Below are positions 35,103 through 44,172 of a stretch of DNA of 64,000 nt, in pieces. Source of the stretch: Acidobacteriota bacterium (GTDB lineage: Bacteria > Acidobacteriota > Vicinamibacteria > Marinacidobacterales > Marinacidobacteraceae); NCBI GenBank assembly GCA_022828085.1, contig JAJEIY010000049.1, positions 1-64,000 on the forward strand. The letters run 5' to 3'. The translations under genes and the position numbers were made by a program. Below the pieces are notes generated by a model that saw only the letters and a list, made by a program, of their open reading frames with translations, was not told where the DNA came from and did not search any database. Within the stretch, counting starts at the first letter, position 1; each line of letters begins with the position of its first letter.

Positions 35103-36296
35103 TCACTGCTGCTGGTTGTCGGCGGTGGCGAGGCCGAGCACTTCCGCGAAGACCGCGGTCGCGCGCTGCATCTCCTCGAGCGTGCCGATCGAGATGCGGG
35201 CGTGGGTGTTCTCGTAGGGAGGGAAGTCCCGCCCCACCATGATGCCCCGCTCGGCGCAGGCCTCGCGGAACTCCTTCGCCGGCCGGCCGATGTTCACGAA
35301 GATGAAGTTCGTGTTGCTGGGGACCGGATCGAGGCCGTGGCCCGAGAAGAAGTCATGGGTGAGCTTGCGGGCCGCTTCGTTCCGCTTGATTTCCTTCTTG
35401 ATGTAGTCCGGGTCCTCGAGCGACCCCATCGCCGCGGCGATGGAGAGGACCGAGGTTCCGAACGTGAGCTGCAGCGGCGCGAGCTTCGCGATGGTGCCCG
35501 CCTGTCCGAAGCCGTAGCCGATCCGGAGCCCGGCCATCCCGAAGGCCTTCGAGAAGGTCCGCGCCACGAACACGTCGCGGTGTTCCATCGCGAGTCCGGC
35601 CCCGGTGTCGAAGCCGGGATGCGAGGCGTAGTCGTAGTAGGCCTCGTCGAGCAGGATGGCGGTGTACGGGGATTCCTTCTTGACGAAGTTCACGAAGTCC
35701 GTCACGTCGGCGAGCGAATGGACGGTGCCGGTCGGGTTGTTCGGGTTGCAGAGGAAGACGAGTCCGGCGCCGATCGACGCCCCCGCCATCTTGTCGAGGT
35801 CGAGTCCCAGAGCGCCGGTCAGGGGGAGGGCCTTGACCTCGGCGCCGAAATAGCGGGCGGCCCGTACCGGGCTCTCGTAGGAGCATTCCGCGGTGACCAG
35901 AGGCCGGCCCGGGCCGGTGTAGGTGCGGACGGCGGTCTGCAGCAGCTCTCCGGACCCGGCCGAGAGCACCACGTTCCCGGCCTTGCCGCCGTACATCCCC
36001 CCGATCTTGCTGCGGAGGTCGGTCCCACTGACCTGCGCGTTCATCGGGTAGCGCATGATCGAGGTGTAGGCGTCCCGGAGCGCCGCCACCGCGGACGGCC
36101 CCGGTCCCAGCGGGTTCTCGTTGCTGCTGATCCGGATTTCGTCGTCCTCGGGAGGAGGGACGAAAACCGGCCCCCCGCCGAAACCGTTCTCGGCTGCCCA
36201 GGCCTCCCGGCCCCGGGCGCTGATCGCGTGGAGGGATGCGGCGCTGCCCGCCCCGGCGGGCGCCAGACTGAGGAAACTGCGACGCGTGGTCTTCAT
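35103..36296 (-). CDS. Tat-exported histidinol-phosphate-aminotransferase-like PLP enzyme
   Basis: A 397-residue fold-type I PLP aminotransferase. The N-terminus MKTTRRSFLSLAPAGAGSAA is a twin-arginine signal. Downstream the enzyme is complete: RISSNENPLGPGPSA, NPNNPTG (184-190), LDEAYYDY, and the Schiff-base lysine Lys250 in TFSKAFGMAGLRIGYG. The fold resembles HisC, but a periplasmic location argues against a role in histidine synthesis. It may act on an exported amino compound or peptidoglycan-derived substrate; this is inference. ATG 36296 is chosen because it creates the Tat signal. The 168-nt gap to the DUF2911 gene shows no clear promoter. Confidence 0.88.
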   Translation of the reverse strand: MKTTRRSFLSLAPAGAGSAASLHAISARGREAWAAENGFGGGPVFVPPPEDDEIRISSNENPLGPGPSAVAALRDAYTSIMRYPMNAQVSGTDLRSKIGGMYGGKAGNVVLSAGSGELLQTAVRTYTGPGRPLVTAECSYESPVRAARYFGAEVKALPLTGALGLDLDKMAGASIGAGLVFLCNPNNPTGTVHSLADVTDFVNFVKKESPYTAILLDEAYYDYASHPGFDTGAGLAMEHRDVFVARTFSKAFGMAGLRIGYGFGQAGTIAKLAPLQLTFGTSVLSIAAAMGSLEDPDYIKKEIKRNEAARKLTHDFFSGHGLDPVPSNTNFIFVNIGRPAKEFREACAERGIMVGRDFPPYENTHARISIGTLEEMQRATAVFAEVLGLATADNQQQ

Positions 36297-36464
36297 CGGG
36301 GTTCTCCCTGATCTTGTGGGTGCTCGGGTTTCGCGAGCGTCTGCGGAGTTATGGTTGGCGCGTTCGCCAGTACCTTTCCTACCATCGATGTGTTCGTGGA
36401 GAGCGTATCCGGTGCGTGAGATACGCCGCAACCCCTCACGAGGTTCCGGATCAGGAGCTTCGGA

Positions 36465-36980
36465 TCAGTGCACCATGAGGTCGGTGACGAGCGCCGTGCT
36501 GCCCCACTGCATCCTGAGGGTGCCGTTCATCCCGTCCGCCATGAGGCTGATCGTGAACATCTCCGCGGCGTCGTCCGTCGCCTCGACCTTCAGCGGAGCG
36601 CTGAAGAGGTCCTTTTCCGGATCGTGCGCGAGGCCGGACTGTCCGGTCTCACTGTTGACCAGCAGGTCCCAGCCGCCGTCGGTCTTCTTCGCGAACAGGC
36701 TGTAGGCGCCGGCGGCCGCCATGTTGGGGCCGATCATCAGGTCGCCCTCGGTGGTGATGGTGGTGGCGTTCTCCGAACCGAGCCGCCAGACCATGCCGGG
36801 GGTCGCCTGGCCGAGCATGTCGCGGCCGTTCAGGCTCGGCCGGCCGTACTCGACGGTGACCGCCTTGCCGTTGAAGCTGGCCTCGGCCTTGCCCCGCGGA
36901 TTGTGAGCAAGCGCGAGGGCCGCGAGCGAAACGAGAACCGCCAGGGCGGCGAAGAGAGAGCGTTTGGGAAACAGGGTCAT
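36465..36980 (-). CDS. DUF2911 secreted protein
   Basis: A 171-residue exported protein with signal SLFAALAVLVSLAALALAH. The DUF2911 signature is VTVEYGRPSLNGRDML, then PGMVWRLGSENATTITT, AAGAYSLFAKK and GWDLLVNSETGQSG. The family is common in Bacteroidota and Acidobacteriota and is of unknown function. It is divergent from the GWxTD gene. Confidence 0.9.
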   Translation of the reverse strand: MTLFPKRSLFAALAVLVSLAALALAHNPRGKAEASFNGKAVTVEYGRPSLNGRDMLGQATPGMVWRLGSENATTITTEGDLMIGPNMAAAGAYSLFAKKTDGGWDLLVNSETGQSGLAHDPEKDLFSAPLKVEATDDAAEMFTISLMADGMNGTLRMQWGSTALVTDLMVH

Positions 36981-37126
36981 GCGCGACGTCCTCCGGAGCG
37001 GGCATTCTAGCGGCGGTGAATGCGGACGGGCGGCGTTGCGGCGCTCGGGAACGGCGCGGTAGGCTCACTCGGGAAGGCCGTGGTCCGAGGGCTGCCAGAA
37101 TGGCCCCGGATTCTTCTTCCGCAGTC

Positions 37127-39289
37127 ATGTTGAAATCCGTTCGTCCGTTCCGTTTCCTGGTTTCGCTGCCGGCGGCCCTCCTGTTCTTCGGTGCGGCCGC
37201 GCCGCTTCCCGTCCTCGCCGACGAGCGCGTTGACCGCCTGCCCGAAGAGCATCGGGTGTGGCTCGAGGAAGAGGTGGTCTACATCATCACCGAGGCCGAG
37301 CGGGAGGTCTTCCTCGGGGTGGAGGGATTCGAGGAGCGCGAACACTTCATCGAGGCGTTCTGGCTGCGGCGGGATCCCGTGCCGGCGACGAAGGAGAACG
37401 AGTTCAGGACCGAGCACTACGAGCGGCTGGAATACGCCAACCGGTTCCTCGGGCGGGATGCTCCCCGGCCGGGTTGGCAGACGGACCGGGGCCGCTTCTG
37501 GATCATCCTCGGCGAGCCGCGGACGCGGGAGCAGTTCGACGGCCGGAACGAGATCGTGAGCGCGGATCTGTGGATCTACCAGGGGGACACCAGGCTCGGC
37601 CTGCCTCCCCGGTTCAACCTCCTCTTCTTCAAGAAGGAGGACATCGGCGAATACGAGCTCTACCACCCCATGTCGGACGGGCCGGACCGGCTCGTTCGCC
37701 GCGGCGAGCTGCTCCGCAACCGGCAGCACGCCGCCGTGGACATCCTGGAGATCGTCTCCATGGATCTGGCCCGCGCCAGCCTGGTGGTGGACCTCACGGA
37801 CCCGCAGGCCGACTTTCTCTCGGCGACGAACACGATCGCCCCCCGGCTCGACACCGTCCGCCCGTCCATGAGCGTGGACAAGAACTTCATCGACATCGAG
37901 GAATCTCCGTACAAGCTCGTGGATCTGGAGGAAATCGAGGGGTATCTCCGCTATGGAGACCGGGTCACCGCGGAGTACTCGTTCCGTTTCGTGAAGAGCG
38001 AGGCGGACTTCCGGGTGCTCCTGGGACCGCGGAACACCCCCTTCATTCACTACAGCGTGAAGCTTGCTCCGGAAGATTTCGCCCTCGAGTTCGACGAGCG
38101 GGAGAACCTCTACCAGACGACGCTCGACGTCGACCTCGAATTGCGAACGCTCGACGGGCGACTGATCGCGATGCAGCGGAACGAACCCCAGATCCGTCTC
38201 ACCGAGAGCCAGCACCTTGACGCGGGCCGCAGCCCGTTCGCCTATCGCGACAACCTGCCGGTGATTCCCGGGGAATACGAGGTGAGCGTGGTTGTCCGGA
38301 ACCGCGCCACCCAGCAGTACACGGTGGCGAGCGCCGAGATCCGGGCGCCCGCGACCGGTGCGGGCTCCGTCGGATTGGCGGACCTCGTGCTGGCCTACCG
38401 GGTGGACCTGGAGCCCGACCTCACCACCGGGCTTCGTTTCGGAACCTTCCAGTTCGGTTCGTCGGTCATGGAGCCCTCGATCGGGGGTGTGTTCTCGACC
38501 AGCGACACGCTGAGCGTCGCGGCGCAGCCGGTGAACGCGACGGATGGGCACCAGGTGCGGCTCTGGATCGTGCCGGACACGTCCGTCACGGGGGAGACGG
38601 CGGCCCCGGCCGCGCCGCTCGTGGAACGGACCGTCCCGGCGGGAAGCGCCGCCGGCCCGCCCATCGTGGACATTCCACTGGCGGGTATCGGATCCGGCAG
38701 GTACCGCCTGGTGGCCGACCTGCTGGACAGCGACGGCAAGGTCGTGGCCTCCCGGGAGGAGCCCGTTTTGATCTCACCGCGCGCCGCCGTGGACCGACCC
38801 GGTTTCATCGTCAGGCGCTCCTTCGCCAGCCACATTCCGGGGTTGCTCGCGCTGGCGCTCGGCGACCAGTTCATGGCCCACGGACGGATTCCGGAAGCTA
38901 CCGTCGCGTTCCGCGAGGCGACCGCGAACCCGGATCTGCCGATGGCGCGCTGGAAGCTCGCCAGCGCTCTGCTCTTCACCGGGCAGGCGAACGAGGCGCT
39001 CGATCTGCTGCTTCCGGTCGAGGCGGATTACCCGAACGAGATCGAGGTGGCGGAGGGCGTGGGCTTCGCCTACTACATCCGGGGGGAGTGTGACGAGGCC
39101 CTGCCGCGGCTCGAGCATGCCCTCACCTTGCGGGTGGCGGACCCATCGCTCCTGAACGCGCTGGGCGACTGCCACGAACAAGTCGGCGACGGCGAGCGGG
39201 CGCGGGAGATGTTCGAGCGTTCGCTGGAACTGAATCCCGGCCAGCAGGGGGTTCGGGACCGCCTCGCGGGGCTCGGCGATCCTCGCTGA
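37127..39289 (+). CDS. GWxTD-domain protein with C-terminal TPR region
   Basis: A 720-residue exported protein (signal FLVSLPAALLFFGAAAPLPVLA). The GWxTD domain spans about residues 40-215 and includes YIITEAEREVFLG, HFIEAFWLRRDP and the eponymous GWQTDRGRFWIILGEP near residue 115. Beta-rich middle domains follow, and the last 140 residues form TPR-like helices (MAHGRIPEATVAFREA, EALDLLLPVEADYP, GDGERAREMFERSLELNP). GWxTD proteins are typical of Acidobacteriota and have no settled function. ATG 37127 is chosen to give the signal peptide. murB starts 37 nt downstream. Confidence 0.88.
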   Translation: MLKSVRPFRFLVSLPAALLFFGAAAPLPVLADERVDRLPEEHRVWLEEEVVYIITEAEREVFLGVEGFEEREHFIEAFWLRRDPVPATKENEFRTEHYERLEYANRFLGRDAPRPGWQTDRGRFWIILGEPRTREQFDGRNEIVSADLWIYQGDTRLGLPPRFNLLFFKKEDIGEYELYHPMSDGPDRLVRRGELLRNRQHAAVDILEIVSMDLARASLVVDLTDPQADFLSATNTIAPRLDTVRPSMSVDKNFIDIEESPYKLVDLEEIEGYLRYGDRVTAEYSFRFVKSEADFRVLLGPRNTPFIHYSVKLAPEDFALEFDERENLYQTTLDVDLELRTLDGRLIAMQRNEPQIRLTESQHLDAGRSPFAYRDNLPVIPGEYEVSVVVRNRATQQYTVASAEIRAPATGAGSVGLADLVLAYRVDLEPDLTTGLRFGTFQFGSSVMEPSIGGVFSTSDTLSVAAQPVNATDGHQVRLWIVPDTSVTGETAAPAAPLVERTVPAGSAAGPPIVDIPLAGIGSGRYRLVADLLDSDGKVVASREEPVLISPRAAVDRPGFIVRRSFASHIPGLLALALGDQFMAHGRIPEATVAFREATANPDLPMARWKLASALLFTGQANEALDLLLPVEADYPNEIEVAEGVGFAYYIRGECDEALPRLEHALTLRVADPSLLNALGDCHEQVGDGERAREMFERSLELNPGQQGVRDRLAGLGDPR

Positions 39290-39326
39290 GTCCCGGGCCG
39301 CCGTACCACCGGGCGGCGATCCCTTG

Positions 39327-40259
39327 ATGGGCTCGGGACCGGGTCCGCTGCCCGACGGAAAGCGCTTTCGGGCGAACCACCCTCTCGCCCCGCTGACGAC
39401 GCTTGGGCTCGGAGGGCCGGCCGACTGGTTCATCGGGGCCAGCGGCGAAGAGGAACTGCTCGGCGCCCTCGCCGCCGCGCGGGAAAGCGGGTTGCCGGTC
39501 ACCCTGCTCGGGGGCGGGTCCAACGTGCTGGTGTCGGATGACGGAGTCCGCGGCCTGGTGGTCCGGGTGGCGGGAGGCGGCGCCCGGCAGGTTGACAGCG
39601 GGACCGTTCGGGCCTTCGCCGGAATGACCGTGAACGGGCTGGTTCGCTGGTGTATCCAGCGAGGGCTTGCCGGTCTCGAGACCTGGGCGGGCACGCCGGG
39701 GACCGTCGGGGGCGCGATCCACGGGAATGCTCATTTCGGCGGCCGGGAGATTGGCGAGCTGGTGACGGGCCTGCGCGTCGCGGACGACGCGGGAAAAGTT
39801 GAGAGCGTCCGTGCGGAAGCGGTGGAGTTCGGCCCCGGGGGCGTCGCTTTCGCCGGGCGGGGACGCGTCCTGCTCTCGGCCGACTTCGGGGTGCAGCCGG
39901 AAGACCTGGCCGTCCTGCGCCGGCGAGCCCGGGCGTCCCTCGCGTTCCGGAAACGGACCCAGCCGCTTGCCTTGCCCAGCGCGGGATGCGCCTTCAGGAA
40001 CCCCGATCCCGAGGGAGCTTCCCTGCCGTCCGGCGTTCCCTGCGCCGCCGGAGCCCTGCTCGACCGGGCCGGGATGAAGGGCGTCGCGGTCGGCGGCGCC
40101 CGGGTGTCGGAGATCCATGCGAACTTCCTGACGGCCGGGCCGGGCGCCACGGCGGCCGACGTTCATCGGCTGCTCGGAATCTGTCAGGCGGCCGTGAAGA
40201 CGGCCTTCGGGGTGAAGCTCGTGCCCGAACTGGTCCTGCTGGGAGACTTCCCGTCGTGA
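39327..40259 (+). CDS. murB: UDP-N-acetylmuramate dehydrogenase
   Basis: MurB reduces enolpyruvyl-UDP-GlcNAc to UDP-MurNAc with FAD and NADPH, in the cytoplasm. The 310 residues show the FAD site TLLGGGSNVLVSDDGVRG, AGTPGTVGGAIHGNAHFGG and the C-terminal SEIHANFLTAGPGATA (catalytic Glu region). The usual proton-donor Ser lies where this protein has Cys (SAGCAFRNP), a known alternative in the family. TTG 39324 directly precedes ATG 39327. The stop overlaps the murA GTG (GTGA), so the two consecutive wall-precursor steps are co-translated. Confidence 0.96.
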   Translation: MGSGPGPLPDGKRFRANHPLAPLTTLGLGGPADWFIGASGEEELLGALAAARESGLPVTLLGGGSNVLVSDDGVRGLVVRVAGGGARQVDSGTVRAFAGMTVNGLVRWCIQRGLAGLETWAGTPGTVGGAIHGNAHFGGREIGELVTGLRVADDAGKVESVRAEAVEFGPGGVAFAGRGRVLLSADFGVQPEDLAVLRRRARASLAFRKRTQPLALPSAGCAFRNPDPEGASLPSGVPCAAGALLDRAGMKGVAVGGARVSEIHANFLTAGPGATAADVHRLLGICQAAVKTAFGVKLVPELVLLGDFPS

Positions 40260-41542
40260 TCCGGGAAGCGCCTCCACCGACCACCCTGATCGTCGAAGGA
40301 GGCGCCCGTCTGGAGGGCCGGGTGCAGGTGGAGGGGAACAAGAACGCGGCGCTGCCGCTCCTTGCCGCCTGCCTCCTCACCGACGAGTGGTGTGAACTCA
40401 ACAACATGCCCGACATCCGGGACGCCGTCACCATGGCCGGAGTCCTCGAGGGCCTGGGGGCCGAAGTCGAAGGAGCGGGGACCGGCCGGGTGCGGGTCCG
40501 CGCGGGGGACCTCAAGAGCGAAGAACCCGACCCCGCGGGCGTGGGACGGCTCCGCGGCTCCGTGCTGCTGGCGGCGCCCATCCTGGCGCGCCGGGGCCGC
40601 GTGCAGATGGGTGAGCCGGGAGGAGACTTCGCGGGACGCCGGGGCTTCGATGTGCACCTCGCCGCGCTCCGCGCCCTGGGGGTACGGGAGGTGGAGGGAC
40701 CGGGTCGCCAGTTCGAGGCTCCGGACGGCCTGCGCGCCGCCTCGTTCTATCTCGAGGAGGCGTCCGTCACGGGAACGGAAACCGCCCTCCTGGCTGCGGC
40801 TGGCGCCGAAGGCGTCTCCGAGATTCGCCATGCGGCCTGCGAGCCGCACGTCGTCGAACTGTGCGGGTTCCTGGAAGCGATGGGGGTGCAAATCGAGGGA
40901 GCCGGCACCCCAACCCTCCGGGTCGCGGGTACGCGGCGGCGGAGAGGCGCGTCGTGGATCCTTTCGGGAGACTTCGTGGAGGCCGGGAGCTGGGCGGCGG
41001 CGGCCGCCCTGACCGGGGGAACGGTGGAAATTCAGGGGGCCCGGACGGTGGACCTCGAGCCGATCACCTCGGTCCTGGGGCGCCTCGGCGTCGCCTTTCG
41101 GCAAGGAGACGATCGCCTGCTGGTCGAGCCCTCGCGGCTGCACTCGGCCCGGCGGATCACCACCGCCCCGTGGCCGGGCTTCCCAAGCGACATGGTGAGC
41201 CTCACGACGGTGCTGGCGACGGCCGCCGATGGCGCGACGCTCGTCCACGACTGGATGTACGAACTCCGCCTGTTCTCCCTCGAACAACTGATCGGGATGG
41301 GAGCGGACATGTTCCTCTGCGATCCGCACCGCGTCATCGTCACGGGCCCCAGCCGGCTTCGGGGCAGGGACCTCGACGCCCGCGACATCCGCTCGGGAAT
41401 GGCGCTCATCGCGGCGGCGCTCGCCGCTTCCGGCGAGAGCCGCATCACGCCGCTCGAGACGGTGCAGCGGGGCTACTCGGATCTGCCGGCGAAACTGCGC
41501 TCACTGGGCGCGATGGTGGACGTGCGGACCGCTTCAGCCTGA
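40256..41542 (+). CDS. murA: UDP-N-acetylglucosamine 1-carboxyvinyltransferase
   Basis: MurA transfers enolpyruvate from PEP to UDP-GlcNAc, the committed step of peptidoglycan synthesis. The 428 residues show the substrate motif EGNKNAALPLLAA (Lys29, Asn30) and the EPSP-synthase-like double domain. At the fosfomycin-target loop the sequence is EPGGDFAGRRGFDVH, with Asp124 in place of the usual Cys and Arg129 matching E. coli Arg120. The Asp form occurs in other bacteria and is associated with intrinsic fosfomycin insensitivity. GTG 40256 overlaps murB by 4 nt. The gene converges on ligD, with 9 nt of overlap at the 3' ends. Confidence 0.93.
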   Translation: MIREAPPPTTLIVEGGARLEGRVQVEGNKNAALPLLAACLLTDEWCELNNMPDIRDAVTMAGVLEGLGAEVEGAGTGRVRVRAGDLKSEEPDPAGVGRLRGSVLLAAPILARRGRVQMGEPGGDFAGRRGFDVHLAALRALGVREVEGPGRQFEAPDGLRAASFYLEEASVTGTETALLAAAGAEGVSEIRHAACEPHVVELCGFLEAMGVQIEGAGTPTLRVAGTRRRRGASWILSGDFVEAGSWAAAAALTGGTVEIQGARTVDLEPITSVLGRLGVAFRQGDDRLLVEPSRLHSARRITTAPWPGFPSDMVSLTTVLATAADGATLVHDWMYELRLFSLEQLIGMGADMFLCDPHRVIVTGPSRLRGRDLDARDIRSGMALIAAALAASGESRITPLETVQRGYSDLPAKLRSLGAMVDVRTASA

Positions 41543-43657
41543 TTCCTCCAGGTAGCGCTCCTGGAATCTCCGGATCGCCGGGAGGAGCGGCTGACGATCG
41601 TGCAGGGTCCCGGCGAACAGGTCGCCGAGCCGTCCGAGCCGCTCGGGCAGGCTGGCGATGGTGAAGCGCCCGGGATGAAGATCCCCGTCGAGTTCATCCC
41701 AGTCGAGGGGTGTCGAGACCGACGCCGCGGGCACCGGACGGACGGCGTACGGAGGAACCACCGTCTGTCCGCGCCGGTTCTGCAGGAAGTCGAGATAGAC
41801 GCGTCCCCGCCGCCGGGAGGTGGTTCGTTCGACGGTAGCGATGTCCCGGTGCTCGCCGGCCACATGCGTGGAGACAGCCTCCGCGAACTGCCGGACCACG
41901 TCGTAGGGATACACCGGTTCCAGGGGAACGTAGATATGGAGGCCGGTGGCGCCGGACGTCTTCAGATAGGGACGGAGGCCGATCCCGCGGAGCACCTTGC
42001 CGAAAGCCCGGGCGAGGCGCACCACGTCGCTGAACGGTCCGCCGCCGGGATCCAGGTCGAACACCGCCCAGTCCGGTGTTTCCCGCCGGGTCCGCCGCGA
42101 AAGCCAGGGATGGATGTCGATGCTCCCCAGGTTGGCGGCGTAGAGGAGTGCCGCCGCGTCGTTGACGATGAGGTAGCGGATCGTTTCGCCCCGGTGCCCG
42201 GAGGGGATTTCTTCGCTGACGATCCAGTCCGGCGTGTGGTCCGGCAGGTCCTTCTGATAGAAGGCCTTGCCCCCCACGCCGTCGGGATAGCGGAGCAGGT
42301 GCGACGGCCGCTCGTGCAGATACGGGAGAAGGTGTTCGGCGACCCGGTCGTAGTAGCGGATCAGGTCTCCCTTGGTGTAGCCGTGATCGGGCCAGAACAC
42401 CTTGTCGAGGTTCGTGAAGTGGAGCGGCCGCACGGATTCCCGCGCCGCCCGCTGGCGCGAGAGGCCCGCGAGCAGATGCTCGGAGGGGTCCGGAGTTCGC
42501 GTCCCGCGTGAGGGGATGCGCAGGCAGTCCGGAGAAGCGGCCGGCTTGCCTGGGGCAGCCCCGGGGGCCGGATAGGCGGCGCCGCCGCGCCGTGCCACGG
42601 TCCCCGGCAGCCCGGCCGCCTCGCAGGCCGCGTGGAACTCCTCTCCCCGGACCGCGACGTGGTCCCCGAAGAGGAGCGTCTTGCCGGACGGCACCAGGGT
42701 GGAGAGCAGTCCTTTCCGTTCGAGCAGGGGGACGTTGCGAATGTCCCATTCCTCGTAGCGGAGCAGGTCGTTCAGGTAGAGCGCGACGGGTATCGACGGG
42801 TTCCCGTCGAGCCGCGCCGCGAGGCGATCGGGTGAGGGCCTCTCCGCCTCGTCCGTGCTCACCAGCGTTCCAACCACCAGGAACTGCTCCGCGCGAACCG
42901 CTTCGGCTTCGCCCGCCACCTCCGGCAGATCGAGCGCGGTCCCGTCATCCGCTCGCGTCAGCAGAAGCTCCGCCCCGGCGCGTTCGAGGAAGACGGGGAT
43001 GCCCTGGAGTTGCGGTTCGAAGATCCAGTCCCGGTCGGTGAAGGGGTCGCGCTCGCCCTCCGGAAGCACCGGAACCGGACCGGGCTCCCCGGTCCAGGGC
43101 GTGGCGCCTTTCAGGTCGAAGAAGGGTTGCCGTTCCGCGTCGCCGCGCACGTAGCGGTCCCGCCCCTTGAACAGGAGCCATTCGTCCGGGCCCCGCTTCG
43201 TCTTCACCATGTGCCAGGCCCCGCGCAGCTTGCGCCCGGAGAGCCGGATCACGAGTTTTCCGGCTTCCACGCCCGCGGCGCCCTGGTCTTCGCCCCCTTC
43301 CGTGACCTGGTAGGTGCCGCGGTCCCAGATGCCCATGGTGCCGCCGCCGTACTCGCCCTCGGGAATCACCCCTTCGAAGTGCGTGTAGGCCAGCGGGTGG
43401 TCCTCGGTCCGGACCGCGAGCTTCTTCACCTCGGGGTCGTAGGAAAAGCCCCGTGGCACCGCCCAGGAGCGGAGGACTCCGTGCATCTCCAGCCTCAGGT
43501 CGTAGTGGAGACGGCGCGCCTCGTGGCGGTGGACCACGAAGCGCCGGCCCCCTGGCGCCCCCGCGTCCGCGGCGCCGCCCGCGGGGGGTTCGGGCGTCCG
43601 TCCGAAATCCCGTTTCTCCTCGTACGCGGTGATCGTCTTGGATCGCTTGTCAGGCAT
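41534..43657 (-). CDS. ligD: LigD-type protein with phosphoesterase and polymerase domains and a degenerate ligase domain
   Basis: A 707-residue NHEJ-type protein in the order PE, Lig, Pol. The 3'-phosphoesterase domain (about 1-170) is intact: HYDLRLEMHG, LAVRTEDHPLAY and FEGVIPEGEYGGGTM. The Pol domain (about 413-707) keeps DLDPG (534-538), KTSGATGLHIYVPL and the third Asp region YLDFLQN (about 623). In the middle the adenylation motif, normally EPK.DG, reads FEPQLQG (213-219): the catalytic Lys is Gln216 and the Asp is Gln218, and GIVAKR is changed to GTVARR. Ligation by this protein is therefore unlikely. Neither Ku nor another ligase gene is visible nearby. Confidence 0.9.
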   Translation of the reverse strand: MPDKRSKTITAYEEKRDFGRTPEPPAGGAADAGAPGGRRFVVHRHEARRLHYDLRLEMHGVLRSWAVPRGFSYDPEVKKLAVRTEDHPLAYTHFEGVIPEGEYGGGTMGIWDRGTYQVTEGGEDQGAAGVEAGKLVIRLSGRKLRGAWHMVKTKRGPDEWLLFKGRDRYVRGDAERQPFFDLKGATPWTGEPGPVPVLPEGERDPFTDRDWIFEPQLQGIPVFLERAGAELLLTRADDGTALDLPEVAGEAEAVRAEQFLVVGTLVSTDEAERPSPDRLAARLDGNPSIPVALYLNDLLRYEEWDIRNVPLLERKGLLSTLVPSGKTLLFGDHVAVRGEEFHAACEAAGLPGTVARRGGAAYPAPGAAPGKPAASPDCLRIPSRGTRTPDPSEHLLAGLSRQRAARESVRPLHFTNLDKVFWPDHGYTKGDLIRYYDRVAEHLLPYLHERPSHLLRYPDGVGGKAFYQKDLPDHTPDWIVSEEIPSGHRGETIRYLIVNDAAALLYAANLGSIDIHPWLSRRTRRETPDWAVFDLDPGGGPFSDVVRLARAFGKVLRGIGLRPYLKTSGATGLHIYVPLEPVYPYDVVRQFAEAVSTHVAGEHRDIATVERTTSRRRGRVYLDFLQNRRGQTVVPPYAVRPVPAASVSTPLDWDELDGDLHPGRFTIASLPERLGRLGDLFAGTLHDRQPLLPAIRRFQERYLEESG

Positions 43658-44172
43658 GGGCGGCGCGTCGAGATCGCGGTCCGGCGCCTCTATTCTCGCG
43701 TCTTCGGGGTCAAATGCGGAGGCCGAGCGCCGCTTCGGATTTCGCGGCGGAACGGGTCCTTGACAGCCGAACGGGGCGCGCTAATCTGCCGGTGCCCTGC
43801 CGGTTTCCCGCAATCGGCGTTTCGGGTGCGCTCGTCCCGTGCGCGGCTCCTAGGGTCCGGGTTTCCGGGCCCACCTCCATCCGTCTCCTTCCTTCCTCAC
43901 GGAGCCAGAACGGGACACCTTTCACGGCAGTCACCGGACCTCCTGGTCGGGGGGACGCCTGCAAGGGAACGCCGACCTCGGAGCGCCCGCCTCCGGCCGG
44001 CATCGCCGACCGAAGGGAGGCGAAACGCACCGGGCAAATACCTGCGCCGACCCCACAACGGGGGAGGTTGCCGTGTTCGCGGCCCGACTGCCGCCCGCGC
44101 CGGTCACTCCGGCGGATACCATCCGGGACGCACCCACGCGTCAGACCGGCGTGGTGCGAGGCGAGAACTGCC
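43658..44172 (+). other. 515-nt upstream region of the S9 peptidase with promoter and long leader
   Basis: A consensus-like promoter TTGACA (43760-43765), 16-nt spacer, TAATCT (43782-43787) lies about 385 nt before the S9 peptidase start. The leader contains several GC-rich inverted repeats (for example near 43930-44040) but no riboswitch class I can identify. No gene is supported in this stretch. Confidence 0.45.

Noticed and set aside
43794..44172. Possible riboswitch in the S9 peptidase leader
   Set aside because: I compared it by eye with glycine, cobalamin, TPP and c-di-GMP consensus cores and found no match, so no class is claimed.
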